A stretch of DNA of 64,000 nucleotides from an uncultured Dorea sp. (lineage in GTDB: Bacteria; Bacillota; Clostridia; Lachnospirales; Lachnospiraceae), in contig CAMBRQ010000001.1 in assembly GCA_945870325.1 (NCBI GenBank), forward strand, positions 120,360 to 184,359, written 5' to 3'. The stretch's first letter is position 1; the number at the start of each line of letters is the position of its first letter. Positions 18,227 to 27,922 of this stretch are shown here, one piece after another. Position numbers and translations under genes: made by a program. Under the pieces are notes generated by a model. It saw nothing but the letters and a program-made list of their open reading frames with translations, made no database searches and was not told the origin of the DNA.

Positions 18227-18538
18227 TTATCGAGATGTAAGGTATTCTTTGACCCGACCATAATAAATGCGAAGAAACCTATTTGCGCCTGCTGTCATAT
18301 AAACATAGTACTTTTTGCCCTCCGAACGTTTTTTATCCATAAACAAATATACAGGATCATCTTGCGGATGGGTTTTAATCAGACAATCCATGACCTGAAA
18401 GAGAGTTTTACGAAGTTCAGCAGAGCCTCGTTTGGATGTATGAACACTTCTTTGCTCATAGGTGCCAGATTGGTTTACATTAGGACTGCCAGAATAAATG
18501 CCAGTGCGTATTATCCATCCTTTCATCAAAATGGTCAA
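18227..18538 (-). pseudogene. IS110-family transposase, C-terminal fragment
   Basis: 103 codons matching the Transposase_20 domain of IS110 elements: QSGTYEQRSVHTSKRGSAEL followed by a DDPVYLFMDKKRSEGKK segment and the RFLRIYYG tail. The N-terminal DEDD domain is missing, so it is inactive. Together with the relaxase fragment it marks 16.5-18.7 kb as a decayed mobile region. Confidence 0.8.
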
Positions 18539-18720
18539 AAAGCTGGCTCTGCGGATTATCTAAGGAGAGTTATGCGCCTACACCAAATTAGGGCATAAGG
18601 AACCTTTTCGGTTTTAAAACGAGAACATAAATTAAATCGAATACAAAAAAGAGGCATTCATAGAGTTATAGAAGAACGTCCCTTATCGACGACCGCATAA
18701 AAAAGCCTCTGAGAACCGCA

Positions 18721-19404
18721 CTATTCTTCTTTTTTATCAATCTCATGTTGTAACAATTCAAAATCCAGAATCTTAATATGGCTTCGGTCTATGATATCTA
18801 TTATGCCACATTCCTTAAGATAGGACAATTCACGGGATAAAGAAGGTCTGGTCGTATTCAGATAAGCCGCCAACTCCTCTCGCTTCATAGTCAGTTCTAT
18901 ATCTGCTCTTCCGCCGCTTAACTGCATCAGATAAGAAGTAGTTCTCTGCCTGAGCGTCCCGCAAGTCAGAAGATAGATCTTCTTCGCCCTGGCATCCGAC
19001 TCCTCTGCAAATATCTTCATCATATTAAATATAATCTTACTATGGTGCGCACAATTCTTCGTACAAGTACTGTAGAAAAAATGTCTGGAAACGGAAAGTA
19101 CCCTGGTCTTCTTTCTTGCCTGAGCAAAATATTCATAAGACGCACGCTCTAGAAATAAGTCTGCCTCACCAAAACTCTGCCCTTCACTTAAGTATTCTGT
19201 ATAATTCTGGCGTCCCATCACATTGACCTGCCCTAACAGCACACTCCCGTCAAGTATAAAGTAGAGTTTCCTTGGAACATCTTCCTGCCGAAAGATATAT
19301 TCATTCTTCTCATATTCCTGTACTTTTGCTTCCGAACATACAATGCTTCTTCGAATCTCTTCTTCCGTAAGTTCCCGGAATAATTCCAAATCCTTTATAT
19401 CCAT
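18721..19404 (-). CDS. Crp/Fnr-family transcriptional regulator
   Basis: 227 aa: an N-terminal cyclic-nucleotide-like beta barrel (about 20-110, GQSFGEADLF in place of the cAMP phosphate cassette), a dimer helix, and a C-terminal winged helix with KREELAAYLNTTRPSLSREL. The Arg/Glu pattern for cAMP is not conserved. Cys109 and Cys113 in CTKNCAHH could bind a metal or cluster (speculative). The ATG overlaps the HAD gene stop by one base, so the two form a pair. Confidence 0.85.
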   Translation of the reverse strand: MDIKDLELFRELTEEEIRRSIVCSEAKVQEYEKNEYIFRQEDVPRKLYFILDGSVLLGQVNVMGRQNYTEYLSEGQSFGEADLFLERASYEYFAQARKKTRVLSVSRHFFYSTCTKNCAHHSKIIFNMMKIFAEESDARAKKIYLLTCGTLRQRTTSYLMQLSGGRADIELTMKREELAAYLNTTRPSLSRELSYLKECGIIDIIDRSHIKILDFELLQHEIDKKEE

Positions 19405-20072
19405 TACCGACTCCTAAGTTCTTCTAACAAAGTAATCACCTCATAAAGACTCTCGCACTTCTTATATAACAAAGCCTCTATCTCCGCCGTCGGCTCTACA
19501 AGATCTGGCACCATGACCGGCAGCATCCCCGCAGCATGTGCCGCTCGTATCCCCGCCGGCGCATCCTCAAAAGCAATACTCTGCTCCGGGCAAATCCCGA
19601 TACACTCACATGCTCTTAGATATATCTCCGGATCTGGCTTCGCACGCTGCACCATATCTCCGAATATTGTTCCATCAAAGAATTCATAGATTCCCGCTTC
19701 CTTAAGATTCTTCATCGCATACTCACGCCTGGAAGATGTAGCCACAGCCATCTTATAACCGTGATCTCTTCCATATTCCAGCAGTTCTCTTACTCCCGGC
19801 TTCATAGGCAATCCTTCTTTGGACACAATCTCATAAAAACACACTCGAGTTCTCTTCGCAAATTCCTCACATGGGAAATCCGCACCAATTACCTGTCGAA
19901 AATATTCATTTCTTCCAGCCAGATTCCTTCCAAGAGTATGATAGATATGATCTCCCATATGCTTAATCCCAAGCCAACTGCCTGCCTCTTCCCATGACCG
20001 CTTTACAATACGTTCTGAATCAAACAAAAGTCCATCCATATCAAATACAAGCGCTTCTATCATCTCACACAT
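19404..20072 (-). CDS. HAD-superfamily phosphatase/phosphoglucomutase-like
   Basis: 222 aa, HAD subfamily IA. Motif I DMDGLLFDSE (nucleophile Asp near residue 11), a helical cap domain (about 20-90), motif II ATSSRR, motif III/IV KPDPEIYL and FEDAPAGIRAA. Close to beta-phosphoglucomutases and sugar-phosphate phosphatases; substrate not predictable. ATG at 20072 or nine bases later. Shares an operon with Crp/Fnr and the small gene upstream (5-bp gap). Confidence 0.85.
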   Translation of the reverse strand: MCEMIEALVFDMDGLLFDSERIVKRSWEEAGSWLGIKHMGDHIYHTLGRNLAGRNEYFRQVIGADFPCEEFAKRTRVCFYEIVSKEGLPMKPGVRELLEYGRDHGYKMAVATSSRREYAMKNLKEAGIYEFFDGTIFGDMVQRAKPDPEIYLRACECIGICPEQSIAFEDAPAGIRAAHAAGMLPVMVPDLVEPTAEIEALLYKKCESLYEVITLLEELRSR

Positions 20073-20077
20073 CGCCC

Positions 20078-20242
20078 TTAGAACTCAATTCCCCGTCCCA
20101 ATGCATCTTTCAGATAGGTAGCAACATCCTCTAACTTGCGGATGACTTCCATCTTCTCTTCCCACTCTTCACCTTCCATATTCTTATTCACCAAACACTT
20201 CTGGATATGTTTTACTTCCCTGATTAATTCTTCTGTCATCAT
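20078..20242 (-). CDS. Small conserved-looking protein, function unknown
   Basis: 54 aa, charged, mostly helical (TEELIREVKHIQKCL... then KMEVIRKLEDVATYL), no TM segment. Start at 20240-20242 is supported by AAGGGGGAATT. A longer reading to 20296 would start inside the interspersed repeat and lacks an SD. Probably co-transcribed with the HAD gene. Confidence 0.6.
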   Translation of the reverse strand: MMTEELIREVKHIQKCLVNKNMEGEEWEEKMEVIRKLEDVATYLKDALGRGIEF

Positions 20243-20290
20243 AATTCCCCCTTCATCTAATGTATCATAATATGCCGCATAATGTTGTAT

Positions 20291-20350
20291 ACTCATTCGA
20301 GCATCCCGTAATACATGCCTTCGGCTGGCGGGCTCTGCCCGATAATGTAT
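20291..20350. repeat. 60-bp structured interspersed repeat, copy 1 (intergenic)
   Basis: 56 of 60 positions are identical to 31001-31060. Contains nested inverted repeats: ATACAT/ATGTAT (20311-20316 with 20345-20350), a GCC-TTC-GGC hairpin and a GGGC-TCT-GCCC hairpin, a cloverleaf-like fold. No terminal direct repeats or coding capacity seen. Confidence 0.8.
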
Positions 20351-20376
20351 AGATATAGTATAACATATTCTGCCAG

Positions 20377-20898
20377 TTATGACGCATCCAATTCCTTACA
20401 AAATACATATCTTGGCAATCCGCCGTATTTTTCCACTTCTGTTACAATCTCATAATCTAGTTTCAGAAAATTATTCACACTGTATGTATTCTCCGGATGC
20501 GCAGTCCCCATCAAATATCTGTAATTCTGTTCCTTCACAACATTTTCTCCATATGCCATAAGACATCTTTGGATCCCAAGCCCTTTACACTTAGGATGCA
20601 CCGCCGCTGATTCCATATGTGCAACTTCTTTCTTACGCGCTTCATCCAGTCCAATATAAACTCCCAGATTATCTTTCGCCTCTTTCGGATACCGCACGAT
20701 GAGGAATCCCGCCATCTCTCCATTCTTCATTGCCTTCAGGGTGAAGCCTTCTTCTCCCAGATGTCTTCTAACGAATTCTTCATCGTCCATACTATACCAG
20801 GCAGCATCCTTGGTTAATTGACCTGCTGTCTCCATAATCATCATAATATCCGGCACATCGTCTGACACTGCATAATCAATCTCAATTTTCTGGTTCAT
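20377..20898 (-). CDS. GNAT-family N-acetyltransferase
   Basis: 173 aa. Acetyl-CoA-binding motif A is seen as SAAVHPKCKGLGIQRCLMAYGE (R/Q-x-x-G-x-G/A pattern relaxed to CKGLGIQ) and motif B as GTAHPENTYSVNNFLKLDYE. ATG at 20898 follows AAGGAG by 6 bases; an upstream ATG at 20913 lacks an SD. Substrate unknown. Confidence 0.8.
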   Translation of the reverse strand: MNQKIEIDYAVSDDVPDIMMIMETAGQLTKDAAWYSMDDEEFVRRHLGEEGFTLKAMKNGEMAGFLIVRYPKEAKDNLGVYIGLDEARKKEVAHMESAAVHPKCKGLGIQRCLMAYGENVVKEQNYRYLMGTAHPENTYSVNNFLKLDYEIVTEVEKYGGLPRYVFCKELDAS

Positions 20899-20957
20899 CT
20901 TCGTCTCCTTCATAACAAAAAAGTTGGTATTGGAACATTCAATCAGCAGATTTAAAT

Positions 20958-20986
20958 TTTACGTCATACTGAATTTGTGTTACAAT
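20958..20986 (+). promoter_or_regulatory. Promoter of the phosphodiesterase gene
   Basis: -35 TTTACG (20958-20963), 17-bp spacer, -10 TACAAT (20981-20986), about 57 bp before the ATG at 21043. Confidence 0.5.
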
Positions 20987-21042
20987 GAATTGCACTGATG
21001 TGCAAGTAAAAACCGCATAATATGAAAGCGAGGTATCCATAT

Positions 21043-21573
21043 ATGAAGTTAATGATTGCATCTGATATTCACGGTTCTGCCTACTATTGCCGCAAAATGA
21101 TAGATGCCTATCAAAAAGAGCAGGCAGATAAGCTACTGCTTCTAGGCGACATTCTCTATCATGGTCCAAGGAATGATCTTCCTAAGGACTACAATCCCAA
21201 AGAAGTAATCGCTATGCTCAATCCCATGAAGCAGGAATTATTATGTGTTCGCGGCAATTGTGACACAGAGGTCGATCAGATGGTTCTGGAATTCCCAATC
21301 CTGGCAGACTATTGTTTTCTGGAATTAGATGGACATACCATCTTCGCAACCCACGGGCATCACTTTAACCCACAGAATCTTCCTATGCTGAAAGAAGGAG
21401 ATATTCTGTTAAATGGCCACACTCATATACCTGCGAATCAGAACATAGGCAATTATACGTATATGAATCCCGGTTCCATCTCCATTCCGAAAGAGAATTC
21501 CGCACATGGATATATGATCTATGACGGAGCATTCATCTGGAAAGATCTTGACGGAAATGTTCTGCCCATTTAA
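21043..21573 (+). CDS. yfcE: YfcE/MJ0936-type metallophosphodiesterase
   Basis: 176 aa. Calcineurin-like metal ligands: SDIHGS near the N-terminus, LGDILYHGPR, VRGNCD, THGHHF and NGHTHIPA. The family hydrolyses phosphodiesters such as bis-pNPP; the physiological substrate is unknown. ATG at 21043 is supported by GCGAGG upstream; an earlier ATG at 21022 has no SD. Confidence 0.88.
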   Translation: MKLMIASDIHGSAYYCRKMIDAYQKEQADKLLLLGDILYHGPRNDLPKDYNPKEVIAMLNPMKQELLCVRGNCDTEVDQMVLEFPILADYCFLELDGHTIFATHGHHFNPQNLPMLKEGDILLNGHTHIPANQNIGNYTYMNPGSISIPKENSAHGYMIYDGAFIWKDLDGNVLPI

Positions 21574-21640
21574 TCTCTTCTATCCGTTCAGGCATACTGC
21601 AATATTCTTCTCTGCCAGACGCATATTCAGTATGCTTGAA

Positions 21641-24079
21641 TCAAACAAGCGAATTCTTATGAAAAATCTTTATATGCAGATTCCTCAATCCTCCAATCAA
21701 CATCGTCAAATATCGAAGCACAGGCTCGGTCGCAATAGAAAATACCACAAACAACATAATGCACTTCGTAGACATTCCTGTAATTGCGAACAGATCCGGC
21801 AGGAATATACTACACCCCAAAAGCCCAATCATAGAACCAACCCAGATCACACCACGAAATACATTAAATGGCTGGCAGATCTTATATAGAATCATGAATC
21901 CAACAATCGCCAACAGCATCGTAGCCGCCGTTGAGATATCCAGCGAATCCACTCCAAACGTCTGTCCAAATACCACCAGCGCACCAACCACCAGCACATC
22001 CGTAAGCCCCGCCGGCAGAGCCTTTAAAAATACATTCGTCAGGAAATGTCCCTTAATCACTTCCTTATTCGGCTGCAATGCCAGGAAGAATGCCGGGATT
22101 CCAATTGTAAACATACTAATCAGTGATACCTGAGACGGTTCCAGCGGATAAGTAATCATGAACACAACGGAAAAAAGCGATAATAAGAAGGAGAAAATAT
22201 TCTTTACCAGGAACAGACTGGCTGAACGCTGAATATTATTCACCACTCTTCTTCCCTCTAACACAACGGATGGCATACAGGAGAAATCCGACTCCAGAAG
22301 CACTACCTGCGAAGCCTGCACCGCCGCGTCACTTCCGGAAGCCATAGCAACACTGCAGTCTGCATCCTTCAGGGCAAGCACATCATTCACACCGTCACCC
22401 GTCATAGCAACCGTCTTGCCCTGCCCTTTTAGTGCCTGTACAAACTGCCGCTTCTGTGCCGGCGTCACACGCCCGAATACTGTATATCTTGCAATTGCCC
22501 GCTCTACATCTTCTTCTGTCTTAAGCGTCGCTGCATCTACATACTCTTCCGCATTCTGAATGCCCGCCTCTTTGGCCACTTCTGATACTGTCAGCGGATT
22601 ATCTCCGGAGATTACCTTGACTTCTACTCCCTGCTCTGCAAAGTACGCAAACGTCTCAGGCGCTTCCTTCCTGATTGGATTCGCCAGAAGAACATACCCC
22701 AGAGGCGTCACCTTCTCTGTCAGTTTCTGACCTTCCAGATTCCCATCATAATTCCCAAATACCAGCACACGATAGCCCCGCTTCGCATAAATCTGAATCT
22801 CCGTCTTATATGCCTCATAATCCTCTCTTAATACGAATTCCGGTGCTCCCAACACATATGATCTCTCCGCAAAGGCAACCCCGCTATATTTTGCCTCAGA
22901 AGTAAATGGAGTCACATGAATAGGTACTGCCCCTGTCCCTTCTTTAAAATATTCCTTCATTGCCTCCATCGTACTGTTATCACTGCTCATCGCCTTAACG
23001 AAATCTCCTACCAGTTTCAACAGTTCCGGCATAGATTCCTTATCATACAGTTCTGTTGGCACCAGTTTCTTCACACTCATGGAGTTCTCGGTAATCGTTC
23101 CTGTCTTATCCACACACAGGACATTCACCCTCGCAAGCGTCTCTATGCTTCTCATATCATGAAGAAGCACCTTCTTATGTGCAAGCCGCATAGCACTGAC
23201 CGCCAAAGCCACGCTTGCAAGCAGATAGAGTCCTTCCGGGATCATCCCGATCACCGCGGCCACCATAGAAGTAATACTATTGCGAAAAGTCTCATCGTTG
23301 AAGAAAAAACTCTGCACAAATAACACAATTCCTATCGGTATCAGCGCGATACCGACGAATTTGACCAATTTATCCAAAGAGCGAATCATCTCTGACTGCT
23401 CGCCTTTTTGCATTGCTTTTGCTTCCAGCGTTAATTTGGAGATATAAGAATCCGCTCCTACCGCTTCCAGCCTGGCATGACATTGCCCTGCCACAATAAA
23501 ACTGCCTGACATCAGATGCCCGCCATCCGTCTTAATAATCTCATCCGATTCACCAGTCAATAAAGACTCATTCACCCTTACTTCCCCTTCTACGACAACA
23601 GCATCCGCACACACCTGATTTCCCGCTTTAAATACGACGATATCGTCCAATACCAGTTCTTCTGAATCCACGCTTGATTCTTTGCCTTCACGTACGACAC
23701 AAGTCCGAGGCGCATTCAGCATATTCAGTCTCTCAAGCACATTCTTCGCACGTACCTCCTGAATAATACCGATCAGCGTATTAATAATCACAACCGGAAG
23801 AAACGTAAGATTACGAAAAGATCCTACCAGGCTAAGCAATATCGCAAGCACCACAAATATCAGATTGAAGTATGTAAATACATTCTCATGGATGATCTCC
23901 TTCGTTGTCTGAGCAGGCGGATCTACCGCTATATTCGACCATCCCTTCTCCACTCTCTCTTTTACCTGCGTGCTATCCAGCCCTTCTGTATAATCTGGCT
24001 GACAGCGAGTAACCGGCACGCGCTCTATCTCATATTCCTGTGTCTCACCTGATACTGCCTGTCCGGACTTTCGTCTCAT
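21641..24079 (-). CDS. Cation-translocating P-type ATPase, CtpE-like
   Basis: 812 aa. Actuator TGES (175-178), the TM4 motif PEGL (281-284), phosphorylation site DKTGT (Asp324), hinge GDGVNDVLALKDAD, and about 10 TM segments. The PEGL motif and the HDMRSIETLARVNVLCVDKTGT block match the CtpE-like group, reported as Ca2+ uptake pumps in mycobacteria, rather than SERCA-type PEAL/PEGLP pumps. No N-terminal heavy-metal domain. The ion is not provable from sequence. Transcribed alone, convergent with yfcE. Confidence 0.85.
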   Translation of the reverse strand: MRRKSGQAVSGETQEYEIERVPVTRCQPDYTEGLDSTQVKERVEKGWSNIAVDPPAQTTKEIIHENVFTYFNLIFVVLAILLSLVGSFRNLTFLPVVIINTLIGIIQEVRAKNVLERLNMLNAPRTCVVREGKESSVDSEELVLDDIVVFKAGNQVCADAVVVEGEVRVNESLLTGESDEIIKTDGGHLMSGSFIVAGQCHARLEAVGADSYISKLTLEAKAMQKGEQSEMIRSLDKLVKFVGIALIPIGIVLFVQSFFFNDETFRNSITSMVAAVIGMIPEGLYLLASVALAVSAMRLAHKKVLLHDMRSIETLARVNVLCVDKTGTITENSMSVKKLVPTELYDKESMPELLKLVGDFVKAMSSDNSTMEAMKEYFKEGTGAVPIHVTPFTSEAKYSGVAFAERSYVLGAPEFVLREDYEAYKTEIQIYAKRGYRVLVFGNYDGNLEGQKLTEKVTPLGYVLLANPIRKEAPETFAYFAEQGVEVKVISGDNPLTVSEVAKEAGIQNAEEYVDAATLKTEEDVERAIARYTVFGRVTPAQKRQFVQALKGQGKTVAMTGDGVNDVLALKDADCSVAMASGSDAAVQASQVVLLESDFSCMPSVVLEGRRVVNNIQRSASLFLVKNIFSFLLSLFSVVFMITYPLEPSQVSLISMFTIGIPAFFLALQPNKEVIKGHFLTNVFLKALPAGLTDVLVVGALVVFGQTFGVDSLDISTAATMLLAIVGFMILYKICQPFNVFRGVIWVGSMIGLLGCSIFLPDLFAITGMSTKCIMLFVVFSIATEPVLRYLTMLIGGLRNLHIKIFHKNSLV

Positions 24080-24148
24080 ATAACAACCTCCTCATATGTA
24101 TGCTAACAATTATACGCCTGGAAAGTTTAGAATTCTATAAACACTTTC

Positions 24149-24922
24149 TTAAAAATGTCTTACAATTTTCGTATATTCCCTTAATACATCTCGAATCTCT
24201 TCCATTTTCGAAGCCGTCTCCGTATTAGAATACGGTATCCGGTCAATCAGGAGATCTATATAGTTCTGTTCATGAATCAATTCAAAAGACACTTCATAAT
24301 TGATATCAAAGAAATATGCCAGATAGGAGACCCAATAATCCATCTTCGTTCGCCTGGTGGATGAAAGTATAGACTTTTTACACCGGAATTGCTCCATCAC
24401 TTCATTACTGATCTCCATGCCTCCCACTTCTTCGGCAGAGACACCTAGAATTGTCTCAACCGAATCCTCCAATTTCACCCTGCAATTATCCAGTTTATCC
24501 GCATCCCGAATAATTCTCGCATGCATCAAAGTCCGCTCATCTTCAATTCCTTCCAGTTTAAAATCGCTGTGCCTTGCAATCGCAATACGGATGATATCAT
24601 CCCATTTGTCATCTTTCACAAACTCACGAATCATTCCCTCATCAAATAGGATCTGCACACCAAAACTGGCGTGGTCCATAGTATCAGGTTCAAAACTATC
24701 GAAACGCTTTAACTGTTCGAACCTCCCGATATCATGCAGAAGCCCTATCAACTGAGCCAGTTCTGTATCCTCTTTAGACAGTCTCATTCTCCAGGCTATC
24801 TCACCGCTGCACTCTACCACGCCATATGTGTGTACAATCTTCAATCTCACCTTATCATCATCTCTGTCATAGTGATTCAGATAGTTTTCAAACTGTTCTT
24901 TTGCATATTGTAAATCCATCAT
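24149..24922 (-). CDS. HD-domain hydrolase
   Basis: 257 aa. Metal-binding HD superfamily residues: HTYGV near 30, LLHDIGRFEQ near 70 (His-Asp), HASFGVQ and RHSD later, then IRDADKLDN. Likely a phosphohydrolase acting on nucleotides or a signalling molecule; family assignment only. A second ATG follows the first directly. Confidence 0.82.
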   Translation of the reverse strand: MMDLQYAKEQFENYLNHYDRDDDKVRLKIVHTYGVVECSGEIAWRMRLSKEDTELAQLIGLLHDIGRFEQLKRFDSFEPDTMDHASFGVQILFDEGMIREFVKDDKWDDIIRIAIARHSDFKLEGIEDERTLMHARIIRDADKLDNCRVKLEDSVETILGVSAEEVGGMEISNEVMEQFRCKKSILSSTRRTKMDYWVSYLAYFFDINYEVSFELIHEQNYIDLLIDRIPYSNTETASKMEEIRDVLREYTKIVRHF

Positions 24923-24994
24923 CTATCCTCTCGTTTCTCTGAACATAATTCCTCTTCTGTCTTAATAACAATTTCGCTTTCACATTTTAATTCA

Positions 24995-25534
24995 TTAATA
25001 ATTCTCGCAATTCAGTTTAAAGTATCCTTGCGGATGCCCACACACAGGACATTTCTCCGGCGCACATTTGCCAGTATAGATATTACCACAATTCATACAG
25101 ATCCATACCACATTGCCATTCTTACAAAATACCCTGCCCCGTTCCATATTCTCCGCCAGTTGCCGATATCGGTACTCATGATGCTTCTCAATGCCTCCTA
25201 CTCCACGGAATAACCTCGCGATTTCATCATACCCTTCCTTCTCGGCAGTCTCCGCGAATTCCCGGTACATCTTCGTCCATTCATAATTCTCGCCCTTACA
25301 TGCACTCTTTAAGTTCTCTAAAGTATCCGGCATCTTACCGTCATTCAGAATCCGTACCCAGATCTCGGCGTGCTCCTGTTCATTGCCTGACGTCTCGTAA
25401 AAGATCTCACTAATCTGCTGATATCCTTCCTTCTTGGCCTTTTCCCCATAAACTCTGTACCTTGCACAGGTTAACAATTCTCCCTCTAAGGCTTTCTGCA
25501 GGTTGCTATATGTTTTACTATGTTTAAATTCCAT
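24995..25534 (-). CDS. Rubrerythrin
   Basis: 179 aa. Four-helix diiron domain with ExxR-type ligands ([46 protein letters not shown]) and a C-terminal rubredoxin-like knuckle CMNCGN ... CPVCGH. Reduces H2O2 in the cytoplasm of anaerobes using electrons from rubredoxin (a rubredoxin is at 16.3 kb). Near-standard length. Confidence 0.95.
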   Translation of the reverse strand: MEFKHSKTYSNLQKALEGELLTCARYRVYGEKAKKEGYQQISEIFYETSGNEQEHAEIWVRILNDGKMPDTLENLKSACKGENYEWTKMYREFAETAEKEGYDEIARLFRGVGGIEKHHEYRYRQLAENMERGRVFCKNGNVVWICMNCGNIYTGKCAPEKCPVCGHPQGYFKLNCENY

Positions 25535-25633
25535 AATCCGCCTCGGTAACTTTTTATTATATTGTATTCCCTCCCCTCATCTTTTGTTACTTTGGCACTT
25601 TGCCAGTTATCTGTTTCTCCCGGCTGCATCATC

Positions 25634-27511
25634 TTAATTATATTTCGCAATAACCTCCAGGAATCGATTGCCATATTTTCCCAATTTAAACTCACCAATA
25701 CCACTAATCCCTAACATCTCTTCTGCATTTTTCGGACGCACCGCACTCATCAGCGTTAAGGTCTTATCTGAAAATATAATATACGGCGGTACTTTTTCTT
25801 CTGCTGCAATCTCTCTACGCAAAACCCGCAATGCCTCGAACAATCCCAAGTCCTTTTCCGCCAATACCGCTGCCGCTCCCGCCTTTTTACGCCTGTTCTT
25901 CTTAGATGTCTTTTCTGACACATCCGGCTCTTTTTCTTTCGCAAGTTTCATGAACAGCGGTTCATCCTCTGCCTGCCAGTCTGCTGCCAATCCCGTGGTC
26001 TTAATCACCGGATACTCGTCTCCGGTCAACTCAAGATATCCCTGATACATTAATTCCTGCATGATCTGTCTAAGTCTTGGCACGGTAACTGCCGCAAGAG
26101 TTCCATACTCAGGATTACGATCCAGTCCCTTAGAACGGACCTTCTGATTCTTCGCACCACGCAGCACATCAATAATCGTTGTAAGTCCATATTTCATCCG
26201 GTTTGCATCAATACAATTCATAATTGCCATCGTTTCTTTCGTAATATCCACTTCTTCAAATTGAGTCATACAATTCAGACAGTTGCCACAATAGCCAGAA
26301 CTGTGCTCTCCAAAATAATTCAGGATATAATTGCGAAGACAATTGGAAGTAAAACAATAGAATGTCATCTGTTTTAACCTCTCCGTATCCCTCTCCTTCA
26401 CCAACTGTCGGGTGAATTCGTCCAGTTCTTCATTATCCTCATTATTTTCTATAAAGAAACGATTCGTCCTTACATCCATAGGTTCATAATATAAGATACA
26501 CTCCGAAGGCTCTCCATCTCGTCCGGCTCGTCCAGCCTCCTGATAGTAACTCTCCATATTTTTAGGCATATTATAATGAATGACAAAACGCACATCCGAC
26601 TTATCTATCCCCATACCAAATGCATTCGTCGCCACCATGATCTGCCGCCTGTCATAGATGAAATCATCCTGATTCTCCCGCCGCTCTTCGTCACTTAATC
26701 CCGCATGATACCGGGTGACAGAGAACCCCTCTTCTCTCAACTTATAGCAGACCTCTTCCACATTCTTTCTCGTCAGGCAATAGACAATCCCACTGCTTCC
26801 CGGCATATCCTCTTCTCTCTTATGTAGATATCTCACCAATTCCTTATACTTGTCTACCGGCTTCTTTACCGCAAAATAAAGATTCCCCCTATCAAATCCA
26901 GTTGTCATAACATAAGGATTCTGTAGTTCTAAAATATCCATAATATCATCCCGCACATCTTCTGTGGCCGTTGCCGTGTATGCTCCTACTACCGGACGAT
27001 AAGGAAGCCGCTTAAGAAATTCCATAATCTTAAGATAGCTAGGTCTAAAATCCTGCCCCCACTGAGACACACAATGGGCTTCATCTACTGCCATGAAAGA
27101 AATCTTCACATTACGAGACAATGCAAAATCTAAAAATCCTTCCGTCTCCAGCCGCTCCGGCGCCACGTAAATAATCTTATAGCGCCCTTCCTTTGCCAGA
27201 CGCAATGCTTTGACATACTGTCCCATTGTCAGTGAACTATTCAGAAAAGCCGCATGAATCCCCGCCTGGTTCAATGCCCCGACCTGATCCTTCATCAGCG
27301 ATATCAATGGAGATATCACAAGCGTAATCCCCTCCATCATGAGAGCCGGTATCTGAAAACACATTGATTTCCCGGCTCCCGTCGGCATAATCCCAAGCAC
27401 ATCCCGTCCTTCCAAAACGGCATTAATTAAGGGACGCTGACCTTCTCTGAAATCATCATAACCAAAATACTGTTTTAATAATTTTTCCGCTGTCATCTTA
27501 CTCAATTCCAA
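25634..27511 (-). CDS. recQ: ATP-dependent DNA helicase RecQ
   Basis: 625 aa. Walker A MPTGAGKS, DEAH box (AVDEAHCVSQWGQDFRPSY region), helicase motif VI QEAGRAGRDGE, the RQC zinc cysteines (CFTSNCLR and CGNCLNC), a winged helix and a C-terminal HRDC domain (about 545-625). Acts in replication fork repair and recombination. Complete. Confidence 0.95.
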   Translation of the reverse strand: MELSKMTAEKLLKQYFGYDDFREGQRPLINAVLEGRDVLGIMPTGAGKSMCFQIPALMMEGITLVISPLISLMKDQVGALNQAGIHAAFLNSSLTMGQYVKALRLAKEGRYKIIYVAPERLETEGFLDFALSRNVKISFMAVDEAHCVSQWGQDFRPSYLKIMEFLKRLPYRPVVGAYTATATEDVRDDIMDILELQNPYVMTTGFDRGNLYFAVKKPVDKYKELVRYLHKREEDMPGSSGIVYCLTRKNVEEVCYKLREEGFSVTRYHAGLSDEERRENQDDFIYDRRQIMVATNAFGMGIDKSDVRFVIHYNMPKNMESYYQEAGRAGRDGEPSECILYYEPMDVRTNRFFIENNEDNEELDEFTRQLVKERDTERLKQMTFYCFTSNCLRNYILNYFGEHSSGYCGNCLNCMTQFEEVDITKETMAIMNCIDANRMKYGLTTIIDVLRGAKNQKVRSKGLDRNPEYGTLAAVTVPRLRQIMQELMYQGYLELTGDEYPVIKTTGLAADWQAEDEPLFMKLAKEKEPDVSEKTSKKNRRKKAGAAAVLAEKDLGLFEALRVLRREIAAEEKVPPYIIFSDKTLTLMSAVRPKNAEEMLGISGIGEFKLGKYGNRFLEVIAKYN

Positions 27512-27519
27512 ATACCTCT

Positions 27520-27548
27520 TTGACTATTACACTCAATTCCATTATAAT
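27520..27548 (+). promoter_or_regulatory. Strong sigma-A promoter of the 27.6 kb gene
   Basis: TTGACT (27520-27525), 17-bp spacer, TATAAT (27543-27548), 36 bp before the ATG. Confidence 0.75.
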
Positions 27549-27584
27549 GCCACATAGAGAAACTTTCGAAGGAGGAAATAGATT

Positions 27585-27836
27585 ATGAATATGAATTTTA
27601 ATCAAATTGCCATGCTTCAAAAAATAAAGGGATGTATGGACCGTTTTCGTGCTAACCACCCCAAATTCCCGCTATTTATAAATGCTGTATCCCAGGAAGC
27701 AATGAAAGAAGGAACTGTAATCGAAATCACTGTCACCACGCCGGAGGGCAAAAACTATTGCTCAAATATCAAATTGCAGGCTAATGATATGGAACTTATT
27801 GATTGCTTAAGAAGCCTGAAAACTACCAATAATTAA
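27585..27836 (+). CDS. Small conserved-type cytoplasmic protein, function unknown
   Basis: 83 aa, no signal or TM segment; an amphipathic N-terminal helix (KIKGCMDRFRANHP) followed by a beta-rich part (EGTVIEITVTTPEGKNY). GGAGG ribosome site and a near-consensus promoter argue that it is a real, well expressed gene. Followed by a strong terminator. Family not recognised. Confidence 0.75.
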   Translation: MNMNFNQIAMLQKIKGCMDRFRANHPKFPLFINAVSQEAMKEGTVIEITVTTPEGKNYCSNIKLQANDMELIDCLRSLKTTNN

Positions 27837-27873
27837 ACACTGCTAAAACTTTCCAATATGCGATTATGCAATG

Positions 27874-27900
27874 AAAACAGCACATACGCCGTGCTGTTTT
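27874..27900. terminator. Bidirectional intrinsic terminator
   Basis: AAAACAGCAC (27874-27883), loop ATACGCC, GTGCTGTTTT (27891-27900); serves the converging 27.6 kb gene and TlpA-like gene. Confidence 0.85.
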
Positions 27901-27922
27901 TCATTTGCATAACACGTTGCTT

